DNA of 10,973 bases from Thiopontia sp964551545 (GCA_964551545.1 CAZKCT010000059.1:1-10973); one strand, 5' to 3'; shown: positions 1-7,135, numbered from the stretch's first letter. Notes: a model not told the origin generated them from the letters alone. A program made the numbers and translations.

Positions 1-2
1 AC

Positions 3-155
3 CCATCTCGTAGCCGTCGGCATGGTGGTTCTGGTCTGGGACTATCGATTGCGCGAGCCATCGTCACGGCGCATGATGGGGAGATTGATGCAGAGCCTTC
101 TCCGTTGGGCGGTATTCGTATCACCCTGCAGTTACCAATTGAGCAGAAAGGGTAG
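3..155 (+). CDS. baeS: Sensor histidine kinase, C-terminal end (BaeS-like), partial
   Basis: This is the last 50 codons of a gene cut by the left edge. The reading frame shows the G2 ATP-binding box (GGSGLGL) followed by the alternating pattern IARAIVTAHDGEI and SPLGGIRITLQLP, which is the end of a HATPase_c domain. The order and spacing closely resemble the end of E. coli BaeS. It stops 4 bases before the response regulator start, so the two form one operon. The role would be autophosphorylating inner-membrane sensor of envelope stress, by analogy with BaeS. The sensor and H-box regions lie outside the window, so the BaeS assignment leans partly on the BaeR-like partner. Confidence 0.85.
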   Translation, partial: PSRSRRHGGSGLGLSIARAIVTAHDGEIDAEPSPLGGIRITLQLPIEQKG

Positions 156-159
156 AGAG

Positions 160-846
160 ATGACCGCACAGCAGATCCTGATTGTTGAGGATGAGCCAAA
201 GATTGCGCAGCTGCTGCAAGACTATCTGCAGCAGAGTGGCTTCTCTACCGAATGGATGGGTGAGGGGGAGGGCGTCGTCGAGCGGATCAAAGAACAGAGG
301 CCCGACATGGTGCTCCTCGACCTGATGTTGCCCGGAAAAGATGGAATCTCCATCTGCAAGGAGGTTCGGGCCTTCAGTCAGGTGCCGATCATTATGGTGA
401 CTGCGAGGGTGGAGGAGATTGACCGGATTCTGGGGCTGGAGATCGGGGCCAATGACTACATCTGTAAACCATTTAGCCCGCGTGAGGTGGTGGCCCGGGT
501 CAAGGCGCTGTTTCGTACGCTATTGTCCCGTAATGAATCGGCAGTTGAGAACTGTCTGGTTGTGCTCAATGAGGAGCAGATGTTAGCGACGGTATCCGGT
601 GAGGCGCTGGAGCTGACGCCGGTGGAATTCCGGCTATTGAAGACGCTGGTGGATCAGCCAGGGCGCATCTTCTCCCGCAGCCAGTTGATGGAAAACCTCT
701 ATGAAGATCATCGAGTGGTGACCGATCGCACCATTGATAGCCATGTGAAGAATCTGCGCAAGAAGATTGCGGAGCACTACAGTGAGGGTGAGCTGATCCG
801 ATCGGTCTATGGGGTGGGTTACAAGTTTGAGGCGATGGGTCTGTAG
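160..846 (+). CDS. baeR: BaeR-like OmpR/PhoB-family response regulator
   Basis: This 228-residue DNA-binding response regulator has an N-terminal receiver domain (about residues 5-117) and a C-terminal winged helix (about 130-225). Visible receiver residues are the acidic pair E10/D11, phosphoacceptor D54 in LLDLMLPG, T81 and K103. The stretch around 85-117 (EEIDRILGLEIGANDYICKP, then SPREVVARVK) is almost identical to E. coli BaeR, and RVVTDRTIDSHVKNLR in the effector domain also matches. An open frame continues upstream to base 22, but that part overlaps the kinase. ATG 160 sits 4 bases after the kinase stop with a purine-rich GAGAG just before it, and it gives the normal family length. In E. 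coli BaeR controls efflux and envelope-stress genes. A link to the respiratory genes downstream is not evident, because they are convergent. Confidence 0.93.
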   Translation: MTAQQILIVEDEPKIAQLLQDYLQQSGFSTEWMGEGEGVVERIKEQRPDMVLLDLMLPGKDGISICKEVRAFSQVPIIMVTARVEEIDRILGLEIGANDYICKPFSPREVVARVKALFRTLLSRNESAVENCLVVLNEEQMLATVSGEALELTPVEFRLLKTLVDQPGRIFSRSQLMENLYEDHRVVTDRTIDSHVKNLRKKIAEHYSEGELIRSVYGVGYKFEAMGL

Positions 847-886
847 TCTTTCGAATCCACGCTTTCTCCACATTTTCAGCATGCCG

Positions 887-919
887 TCTCCTTACAATGG
901 TGCTCTATTGTGAAGGAGA
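887..919. terminator. Stem-loop between convergent genes, possible bidirectional terminator
   Basis: The left arm 887-898 (TCTCCTTACAAT) pairs with the right arm 907-919 (ATTGTGAAGGAGA), leaving one bulged G at 912 and an 8-base loop. That gives 12 base pairs. It lies 40 bases after the baeR stop and 5 bases after the stop of the minus-strand DUF3579 gene, where a shared terminator is expected. Neither strand has a clear T-tract after the stem, so it may act as an mRNA 3'-end stabiliser or a Rho-assisted end rather than a classical intrinsic terminator. Confidence 0.5.
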
Positions 920-923
920 GGCT

Positions 924-1184
924 CTATCCCGGCGTACATTCCTCTCTGATTCTGAGTTGATTGGAACGAGCAAGCTCCAGCACAAACTCAAAGGTAAGAG
1001 AGTCTTTTTCCTCCATACTCCTATCAATGATTAAGCACTTTTCTCCATCAGTGACACGAGGATGTACATGATGGTGATAACGAAGTTTTTTGGCTTCCCC
1101 ATCTTGTGCAATTTGCGGCGAAATATGCTCAATCCAGTCACTGGGGCGAAACTTGCTTCCATCCGGTCTCATCCCCTCAACCAC
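924..1184 (-). CDS. DUF3579 domain protein
   Basis: This is a small soluble protein of unknown function, 86 residues from GTG 1184. It carries the family pattern as I remember it: VEGMRPDGSKFRPSDWIEHI near the N terminus, then a basic RYHHHVHPRV segment, DGEKCLIIDRSMEEKDSLTFEFVLE, and ARSNQLRIRE at the end. DUF3579 proteins are usually about 95-100 residues and have a few residues before the (F)V(I/V)EG strand, so GTG 1184 may trim the true N terminus. In frame upstream, the open frame runs back to the TAA of the torD-like gene (1224-1226) with no ATG, GTG or TTG. The nearest Shine-Dalgarno-like AGAGGG lies 12 bases before GTG 1184, which is long. It is the last gene of the minus-strand operon and is probably co-transcribed with the chaperone. 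No function is known, and a tie to the Mo enzyme is only positional. Confidence 0.8.
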   Translation of the reverse strand: MVEGMRPDGSKFRPSDWIEHISPQIAQDGEAKKLRYHHHVHPRVTDGEKCLIIDRSMEEKDSLTFEFVLELARSNQLRIREECTPG

Positions 1185-1223
1185 GAAACGGCAATGCCCT
1201 CTTTTCCCCTGCGGTATTCTATT

Positions 1224-1877
1224 TTAATGTGACAATGACTGATTAATCGATTGCTGATCCATCCTCAGAAAAGCCTTGGTCACTTTTGACATTTCTCCAT
1301 AGAACGGAAGATCTGCTGCTTCAATCACTTGATTACAGAAGTTAGGTGCCCACTGTGACAGGTGCTCCTCAACAAACTTCTTCTGCACAGTCAGGCAATA
1401 TTCAGCACCTTCATCGTCGCCTTCCTCCCATTTCTCGGCTTCCCACTCCGAAAGCCTCTGCATAAACTCCAGCTCAACACTGATATGATCAGGTATCCCT
1501 GTAAACTTCGACTCATACTCTAGACCAGCTGTCTCGATAAACTTCTTTACCCTGACAGTCCTCTCACCCCATAGGGCACCTGAGCCACTTTCATTCTCGG
1601 TAAAGACCGATTCATGCGCTGAGATATGGCTGCCAGGGCCGATAAATAGTCGCGTAAATTCAACCCCCAGATCTTCCATCAGGTCAGATTCAGGTCTGCT
1701 ATAGAAGGATTCTCCAAACTCGACTTCCATCTCTGAGAAAACCCCCGACATGCGGGGATCTCTCAGTTCATTGATGAAAGTTTCTGAAGGCTCCTTCCGA
1801 AAAACGGCAGTTAACAACCCATAAATCGTGCTTCTTGATTTTGCATTACCAGCCATCTTTTCCATTTCGATTACCAT
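1224..1877 (-). CDS. TorD/DmsD-family Tat proofreading and Mo-enzyme maturation chaperone
   Basis: This is a 217-residue cytoplasmic all-helical protein of the TorD superfamily, which usually measures 180-220 residues. Diagnostic blocks are EFTRLFIGPG (73-82), followed by an S-AHESVF segment, and PDHISVELEFM (129-139), the conserved proline and acidic/histidine region of the family. Such chaperones bind the twin-arginine leader of one partner molybdoenzyme, hold it until the Mo-bisMGD cofactor is inserted, and protect it from proteolysis. The partner here should be the oxidoreductase encoded just upstream: the gap is only 13 bases. The start ATG 1877 follows a strong GGGAGG with 7-base spacing. 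ATG codons at positions 5 and 8 lack such a site. The C terminus ends in the TAA at 1224, in the same frame as the downstream DUF3579 gene. Confidence 0.92.
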   Translation of the reverse strand: MVIEMEKMAGNAKSRSTIYGLLTAVFRKEPSETFINELRDPRMSGVFSEMEVEFGESFYSRPESDLMEDLGVEFTRLFIGPGSHISAHESVFTENESGSGALWGERTVRVKKFIETAGLEYESKFTGIPDHISVELEFMQRLSEWEAEKWEEGDDEGAEYCLTVQKKFVEEHLSQWAPNFCNQVIEAADLPFYGEMSKVTKAFLRMDQQSINQSLSH

Positions 1878-1890
1878 AAAATGCCTCCCG

Positions 1891-4416
1891 TTATACCTTG
1901 CTTACCCGAACAATCGTATCCATCCAGCGTTGACCACCACTGATAGGGTCTGAGCTGTTTGGAATGATCGTGTTGGGGTGAGTACCATGCTTGTCCCACC
2001 ACATATTTTTGGCATCCGGGTCTGCATTGATGCCATCTACTGTAGTCGGTGAACTCTTTCCAGAACCGTAAATACCGGAGTGTTGGCGCCCAAAGTGATG
2101 TGAAATGGCAATAACACCGGGAATGATCCCCTCGGTAACATGCGCTGTGGTGGTAATCTCACCAAGGTCACTTGCTACTTTGATGCTATCCCCATCACTA
2201 ATGCCACGTTCTGCCGCAGTTTTACTGTTAATCCAGGCAGGGTTGTCATGCTTGATCTCGGACAACCACTTGCAGTGGGCAGTACGGGAATGAGTATGCA
2301 CTGCAACCTTGTAGGTAGTCAGATGAAGATCATCCTTACCTTTATTCTGCCACTCTGGAGTAGGAGTATAGGTTGGGAATGCCGGGAACCCCTTGGAAGC
2401 AAAGTTGTCGGAGTAGAAGTCAAGCAGACCGGACTTGGTGAATGATGTATTGGGCGGATAGGCCTTGCGTGGTGTCCCTTCGATATCCTGTGCAATATAG
2501 GCACTTTTTGCACCCTCAACTCCCAGATAGCCCTTGCGCCTGGCCTCTGCTTCACTGGCTCCGGCCTTCTTGTAGTTCCAGTAGACGCCCGTTTTCTCAT
2601 CAAGAATCACCCCATCTCCGGAAACGTCAACCTTCTCTTCATAGAAACCGAAATTGGGTTTCGCATCCTTGTCATGCCAGACACCATGCTTCTTCATATA
2701 TTCGAAGCCGCCAGCTTCTCTGACACCGGGTGTCATCTCACAGGATTGGCGTACATAATCCTCTTTTGTCTTATAGGCCAGCTCAATACCCAGGCGTTTA
2801 GCCAGGCCGTAAAACACCTCACCCTGATCCTTTGATTCACCCAGTGGTTTAACCAGCGGTTGGCGAATATAGTACTCCCCGATTCCGGTTGGATCGACCA
2901 TGTCCTCATAATCCCAACGCTCCAAATAGGTAACATCAGGAATAATCAGATCCGCATATTGCGAGGTCTCGTCATAGACAATATTCTGATTGATGCTAAA
3001 GGGAATCAACTTCTCATTCTTCAAAACCTCTTCTGCCTCATTGTTATTGCCGTTGATAAATGCCTGATTATTACAACTTGACCAGTAGACCGTGGGGCGA
3101 CCGTTACGACCGTCCTTGATCATGGGCAAATTCTGCTGACTGGCCTGATGAGTAGGGAATGCCGCCTCACCAGGAAATCCATTGACGATATCGAGTCCTT
3201 TCTGCAGCTTGGCTTTGGGTGAGTGCGGATGCTTCCAGCCTGCACCAACCCCCATGATTCGACCGCCTTTTGTGTCAAGGTTGTTGGTGATTGCGGACAG
3301 CAACATTGCCGCACGCTCCTGATCTGCCCCGTGGTAGTGCATGACTGTGCCGCGATAACCAATCAGACAGGCTGACTTCGCCCTGGCATATCCACGTGCA
3401 ATCTGACGGATCTTGGCCGCTGAAACACCGCTCTTGCTCTCGGCAAACTCCGGGGTGAATTTGGCGATATGCTCTTTGATGGCGGCAACCTTCTCATCAT
3501 CTGTTGCATGGTGGTTGGGAGAGACACGCATATATTTCAGATGATCCCTGCGGAACAGCCCCTCATTCATGATTACGTTGACCATCGACAACATCACAAG
3601 GCCATCCATACCGGGTTTGATCGGAATCCATTCGGTTGACTTGGCAGCGGTGTTGGAGAGCCGCACGTCAAAGGTGTAGAGCGGTACATTACGCTCCACC
3701 ATCGCTCGAATCAGGCGCTGTGAGGTCGGGATATGGTTGGTGTGGGTCTCAAACTGATTGGAGCCAAAGTTGACCACAAAATCGGTATGGTCATAGTCCC
3801 AGTTATCATACATCCCGCCCCACAAACTCTCCTGTCCGACCCACTTTGGCCCCTCACATACCGAGGTGTGGGTACCAATGGTCTGGCTGCCGAAGGCATC
3901 CATAAAGTCATGCATAATTGAGGACTGACTCCCCTTGTGGCGACCATACTGATACATAAACAGCTCGGGGGTTCCTGCATCCAGCAATGGTTTTAACTTC
4001 GAGGCGATCAGATCCAGCGCCTCATCCCAGGAGATCCGCTTCCACTTGTGCTCACCACGTTTACCGACCCGCAACATTGGATAAAGAATACGATCCGGGA
4101 AGTAGACTTGATTGACCCCGGCCTGCCCCTTGGCGCACAACTTGCCAAGAGTACGGATTGAATCCGGGTGCCCCTCAAGTTTCATCAGTCGCCCATCCTC
4201 AACATAACCCATCATGGCATCACGGGTTACACACTGCCAACAGGCAGTCGGTATAGCCTGTCGCTCCTTGCCGGAGGTGGGCGAAAAATCACGTCCCCCC
4301 TTTTGAAGAGTGATCGATCCAGCCAGTGCGTTTTGGCTTGCCCCGACCCCTGTTACCATCGCAGTACCACTGGCAGCAGCGAGCTTCATAAAATTACGAC
4401 GATTTAATTCTTTCAT
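1891..4416 (-). CDS. Periplasmic molybdopterin (Mo-bisMGD) oxidoreductase, catalytic subunit, Tat-exported
   Basis: This 841-residue enzyme belongs to the DMSO reductase superfamily, in the PhsA/PsrA/TtrA/ArrA-like group by general appearance. A Tat leader (NRRNFMK at 5-11, hydrophobic to about residue 30) sends it folded to the periplasm. The FS0 region is C59-x2-C62-x3-D66-x27-C94: three of the four expected cluster ligands are Cys but the third is Asp. A CAKGQAGV segment follows, as is typical. C187 in the THTSVCEGP segment is the likely Mo ligand, as in polysulfide and thiosulfate reductases. The molybdopterin domain covers about 107-560, and a C-terminal molydop-binding beta-barrel covers about 700-830. 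The start ATG 4416 follows GAGG with 8-base spacing. The preceding gene encodes its likely iron-sulfur partner and the next gene its chaperone. The substrate cannot be read from sequence: oxyanion or sulfur-compound reduction or oxidation is possible. Family assignment is firm; a named activity is not. Confidence 0.93.
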   Translation of the reverse strand: MKELNRRNFMKLAAASGTAMVTGVGASQNALAGSITLQKGGRDFSPTSGKERQAIPTACWQCVTRDAMMGYVEDGRLMKLEGHPDSIRTLGKLCAKGQAGVNQVYFPDRILYPMLRVGKRGEHKWKRISWDEALDLIASKLKPLLDAGTPELFMYQYGRHKGSQSSIMHDFMDAFGSQTIGTHTSVCEGPKWVGQESLWGGMYDNWDYDHTDFVVNFGSNQFETHTNHIPTSQRLIRAMVERNVPLYTFDVRLSNTAAKSTEWIPIKPGMDGLVMLSMVNVIMNEGLFRRDHLKYMRVSPNHHATDDEKVAAIKEHIAKFTPEFAESKSGVSAAKIRQIARGYARAKSACLIGYRGTVMHYHGADQERAAMLLSAITNNLDTKGGRIMGVGAGWKHPHSPKAKLQKGLDIVNGFPGEAAFPTHQASQQNLPMIKDGRNGRPTVYWSSCNNQAFINGNNNEAEEVLKNEKLIPFSINQNIVYDETSQYADLIIPDVTYLERWDYEDMVDPTGIGEYYIRQPLVKPLGESKDQGEVFYGLAKRLGIELAYKTKEDYVRQSCEMTPGVREAGGFEYMKKHGVWHDKDAKPNFGFYEEKVDVSGDGVILDEKTGVYWNYKKAGASEAEARRKGYLGVEGAKSAYIAQDIEGTPRKAYPPNTSFTKSGLLDFYSDNFASKGFPAFPTYTPTPEWQNKGKDDLHLTTYKVAVHTHSRTAHCKWLSEIKHDNPAWINSKTAAERGISDGDSIKVASDLGEITTTAHVTEGIIPGVIAISHHFGRQHSGIYGSGKSSPTTVDGINADPDAKNMWWDKHGTHPNTIIPNSSDPISGGQRWMDTIVRVSKV

Positions 4417-4472
4417 TTTAATTCCTCTATATAGACTCCAAATACAAATCGGCCCTGGTTCAATAAGTAGAT

Positions 4473-5342
4473 TTATGGAATCTGATCTACATAATGATCC
4501 AGTTTCCCCTTTTCACGCCGCGTATAGAGCTGTTGCAGAAGATTGTCGGGATCAATGTAATACAGGTTTGGCTGAGTACCCTCTTCAGGCAACAGCACAT
4601 GATCATCGTTTGCAAGGTCGTGTTCCTGGATGAGCCTGGAGACCTCACTGGTCGGGTCATTCAAATCACCGAAGATTCGGGCACGCCCCTGGCAGGTGTT
4701 TACACAGGAAGGCTCCAATCCATTGTCCAGACGGTGGATACAGAGGTCACACTTGTCTGCGGCCTGCTTCTCCGGATCTTTGCCAGCCTTTACAAACGGG
4801 TTAAAGGAGCGCACTCCATAAGGACATGCATCAATACACTTGCCGCACCCAATGCACTGCCTGGCGTCGATCAGGACTACGCCATCGGGGCGTTTATAGG
4901 TTCCTCCAGAGCGATAGCGAATCTTCTTTCCACTTGGTGCAATAAAGACTGCACGCTTTCCGGGAAACTCCGGGCAGGCCTTGATACAGGGCGGGTTTCC
5001 GTCTTTCTCATTACCCGAGCAATGGTTGCACATCAACGGCAAAAACGCCTTTTTGGTATTCGGGAACATGCCCGTGGTCTTCTCTTGAATGACCGCTCTG
5101 AAGCGCCCCAGGGAGACATTGTTCTCAGATTTACAGGCCACAGTACAGGCTCGACACCCAATGCAACGCCTGAGATCCATGACCATTCCCCAGTGTGGCA
5201 CATGTTTTGTCGTTGCAGCCTCAACTTTAACGCCAGGGGTAACCAGTGCTGCAGCACCCATCGCTGCTGTTCCCGCACCCCCAAGAAATTTACGGCGACT
5301 GATATCCGGTATATTTTCATCGGCTGTTTTCTTATCACTCAT
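4473..5342 (-). CDS. Tat-exported four-cluster ferredoxin-like electron-transfer subunit (TtrB/PhsB/DmsB family)
   Basis: This 289-residue iron-sulfur subunit passes electrons between the Mo subunit and the cytochrome. Its 16 cysteines fall into four groups: C60/63/66/70, C105/108/119/123, C163/166/169/173 (followed by P) and C198/201/213/217. This is the DmsB/TtrB layout for four [4Fe-4S] clusters. It has its own twin-arginine leader (SRRKFLGG at 15-22, hydrophobic to about 36), as TtrB does. Most DmsB/PhsB subunits lack one and hitch-hike on the catalytic subunit. A lysine-rich insert, about 134-154, separates the second and third cysteine groups. ATG 5342 follows AAGGAG and a purine-rich spacer. 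It sits between the cytochrome (109-base gap) and the catalytic subunit (56-base gap). I see no NrfD/PsrC-type membrane partner in the operon, so the neighbouring cytochrome is the natural redox partner. Confidence 0.93.
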   Translation of the reverse strand: MSDKKTADENIPDISRRKFLGGAGTAAMGAAALVTPGVKVEAATTKHVPHWGMVMDLRRCIGCRACTVACKSENNVSLGRFRAVIQEKTTGMFPNTKKAFLPLMCNHCSGNEKDGNPPCIKACPEFPGKRAVFIAPSGKKIRYRSGGTYKRPDGVVLIDARQCIGCGKCIDACPYGVRSFNPFVKAGKDPEKQAADKCDLCIHRLDNGLEPSCVNTCQGRARIFGDLNDPTSEVSRLIQEHDLANDDHVLLPEEGTQPNLYYIDPDNLLQQLYTRREKGKLDHYVDQIP

Positions 5343-5451
5343 AACCTTTCTCCTTTGTCTGTTTGTACATACAGTTGATTCATCACAATCACTACCCCCC
5401 TATAGAATTAACCCGTTATTTTCCAGCTCTGCGCAAAACAGAACTTCTCCT

Positions 5452-6954
5452 CTAATCAGCCGTTCCTGCACTCTCCAACAGTTCGACAGCTTCTTCATAA
5501 TTACCAAATGCCCCGTCCAGAATAGTGATGGCATACTTTTTGTTATGTACGCCATTCCCCACACGTACAATTCCAAGTAGCTCATCCCCTTTGCCAATCA
5601 CCTCTTCTACCTGAGCCAACTGTTCACTATTCAGCCCCCCGCCCAACTCGACCAGAAGCTGATGCACCTCGTTGGCAAACTCCTCGGCACCAGCGACTTC
5701 ATCTTTCAAAGTGTTCTTCCAGTCATCCAGCATCTCTTTATGCTGTTCTGTATGACAGGCCGCACAGGTATCTCCTGCTGCCGTTCTCACTGCATGTCCT
5801 CTACTCAGGGTCTTCTTCAGATGACACGCCATGCAATTGACGTTAACCTCATACATCAGATGTGGAGGCCCCGAGATCCCCTCACTGACCGGCGTACCAG
5901 AAAGCAGCAATCTCTGATATTTGTGCTGATTCACGTGACAGAGCTGGCAATCCTCACGAACAAAATCGAGATGATCAGTCCTGTTCTTATGCTCCACTGC
6001 CATGTGGCAATCGAAGCAGTCTGCCTTGTCCGGGATATGCCTCCCATGCATCAATGCCTTGTCAGTGGCAGCGACCAGCAGTGCTTCGCTGCGGTTGTGA
6101 CACCTCAAACACCCATTGGAGACGACATTTCCAGTCTCGATTTCCCCATGCCCCTTCACCACTTCAAAATGACAGCTTTCACAGGCAACACCTGACTCCT
6201 GTATGGTCTGGTGTGTGATGGGTTGCTTGGTCAGGCTCTTGTCGCCGACCTGCAGTTGTCCCTGCAGTGAAGTGGTTGGAATTGTGTGACAGATATCACA
6301 CCTGGACTTTCCTTCGTTGAAACTGATGGATGGTTTGCCGGCAAAACTGATCTGTTTCACATTCCCATCACTCATCTCGGCAACATCAAGAATCGGCTTC
6401 TCAAGTTTCAGGTGGCAGAGGAAACAGATATCTTTTGGAACCTCAAAATGTTCTTTCTCTGTGGTCTTAAAATGGCAGGTATCACAGGTGATCTGACTGC
6501 CATCCAGTGCCTTGTCAGAGAAATGAACCCCGTGCCTGAAACGAACCTTCTTCGTGTACTGAATCTCCTGCTCGGCAATTGTCGCTCTATTGTGACAACC
6601 TGATTGCAGGCAGGCGCCGTCCTTGATCACAGGGCGAATCGGCAGTGGTGCATCAGGATCATAAAGGTAAGCCGCCAGATGACGCAGCCCCTCGAACTTG
6701 GCTTTCAGTGAGCGCTTCTCCCCAGGGAGAAAATGACAGTCAATGCACTCCGCCTGCATTCCGTCCGGGTTATTGCTCTTGTGGTGATAGTCTGCCTGCC
6801 ACGCCTCATACTGTTCTGTCATGGTGTGACAACTGCCGCCACAAAACGAGGACTGGGAAGTGTAGTACTCAACACCTCCATAAGTGGCAAACAGAATCAG
6901 CAGAAGCGCCAAGCCTGATAGTGCGCATACCTTCCAATCAATCCCAAGATTCAT
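5452..6954 (-). CDS. Membrane-anchored dodecaheme c-type cytochrome with NapC/NirT-like N terminus
   Basis: The protein is 500 residues from ATG 6954. An N-terminal hydrophobic anchor (about 7-26) leads into a periplasmic domain. The first heme region resembles the NapC/NirT quinol dehydrogenases (FCGGSCHTM, then a WQ-DYHHKS segment and CIDCH). Twelve c-heme sites are visible. Ten are CxxCH, with first cysteines at 70, 157, 177, 219, 258, 282, 313, 336, 374 and 397. One is CX3CH (38-43) and one is CX4CH (115-121). About 100 heme-free helical residues follow, ending with GVHNKKYAITIL and a leucine-rich helix, a tail seen in several multiheme families. The likely role is moving electrons between quinol and the FeS/Mo subunits. 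The frame extends to TTG 7011 (519 residues). I prefer ATG 6954 because AGGAAG lies 9 bases before it, it places the anchor right at the N terminus, and the candidate sigma54 promoter at 7012-7027 would put the mRNA start downstream of the TTG. Confidence 0.9.
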   Translation of the reverse strand: MNLGIDWKVCALSGLALLLILFATYGGVEYYTSQSSFCGGSCHTMTEQYEAWQADYHHKSNNPDGMQAECIDCHFLPGEKRSLKAKFEGLRHLAAYLYDPDAPLPIRPVIKDGACLQSGCHNRATIAEQEIQYTKKVRFRHGVHFSDKALDGSQITCDTCHFKTTEKEHFEVPKDICFLCHLKLEKPILDVAEMSDGNVKQISFAGKPSISFNEGKSRCDICHTIPTTSLQGQLQVGDKSLTKQPITHQTIQESGVACESCHFEVVKGHGEIETGNVVSNGCLRCHNRSEALLVAATDKALMHGRHIPDKADCFDCHMAVEHKNRTDHLDFVREDCQLCHVNQHKYQRLLLSGTPVSEGISGPPHLMYEVNVNCMACHLKKTLSRGHAVRTAAGDTCAACHTEQHKEMLDDWKNTLKDEVAGAEEFANEVHQLLVELGGGLNSEQLAQVEEVIGKGDELLGIVRVGNGVHNKKYAITILDGAFGNYEEAVELLESAGTAD

Positions 6955-6963
6955 TCTGCCCAA

Positions 6964-6969
6964 CTTCCT
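6964..6969 (-). promoter_or_regulatory. Ribosome binding site supporting ATG 6954
   Basis: The minus strand reads AGGAAG with 9 bases before ATG 6954. The competing TTG at 7011 has AGAGGG (7016-7021) only 4 bases away, which is short. This supports, but does not prove, the ATG start of the cytochrome gene. Confidence 0.5.
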
Positions 6970-7011
6970 AATGCTCCCCCATTGGTGAAGATGATCAACC
7001 CAATGAAGCAA

Positions 7012-7027
7012 AGCACCCTCTATACCA
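7012..7027 (-). promoter_or_regulatory. Candidate sigma54 (-24/-12) promoter of the enzyme operon
   Basis: The minus strand reads TGGTATAGAGGGTGCT. It has the invariant GG and GC elements exactly 10 bases apart, TGG at -24 and GCT at -12, but departs from the TGGCAC-N5-TTGCW consensus at several bases. It is the only GG-N10-GC in the leader between the repeats and ATG 6954. One such match is about what chance would give in this length. The case rests on context: an NtrC-type activator gene lies just upstream and three operator-like repeats sit 100-200 bases upstream. It predicts transcription starting near 7001, giving a leader of about 47 bases. Confidence 0.35.
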
Positions 7028-7119
7028 CAGCAGAAACCTGAGGATTTTATCCCGTTGATTTATATGTGGTAATTAGTGGTTTATGGATAATTGCAGAGTG
7101 TGTCCAGGATTCTCCATCT

Positions 7120-7135
7120 GTTACCACAGGGTAAC
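7120..7135. promoter_or_regulatory. Inverted repeat C, putative activator site
   Basis: GTTAC-N6-GTAAC, a perfect 5-bp inverted repeat. It is one of three elements with the same half-site in the gap between the activator gene and the cytochrome gene. Its centre lies about 60 bp from element B and roughly 100 bp upstream of the candidate sigma54 promoter, a typical enhancer distance. Confidence 0.6.

Noticed and set aside
22..159. Extension of the BaeR-like frame upstream to base 22
   Set aside because: This stretch is coding in another frame for the kinase C terminus, and the receiver domain begins only after ATG 160.
1891..4416. Naming the Mo enzyme as tetrathionate, thiosulfate, arsenate or arsenite enzyme
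   Set aside because: The motif set and the partner proteins fit none of these cleanly, and assignment would need a phylogeny that cannot be run here.
4494..5378. Long + strand open frame (294 codons) opposite the iron-sulfur gene
   Set aside because: It lies antisense to a gene with 16 correctly spaced cluster cysteines. The translated product has no recognisable domain, and it is a codon-bias shadow.
6955..7011. N-terminal extension of the cytochrome to TTG 7011
   Set aside because: The extra 19 residues have rare start use, a ribosome site only 4 bases away and overlap the candidate promoter. ATG 6954 fits the anchor better. Not fully excluded.
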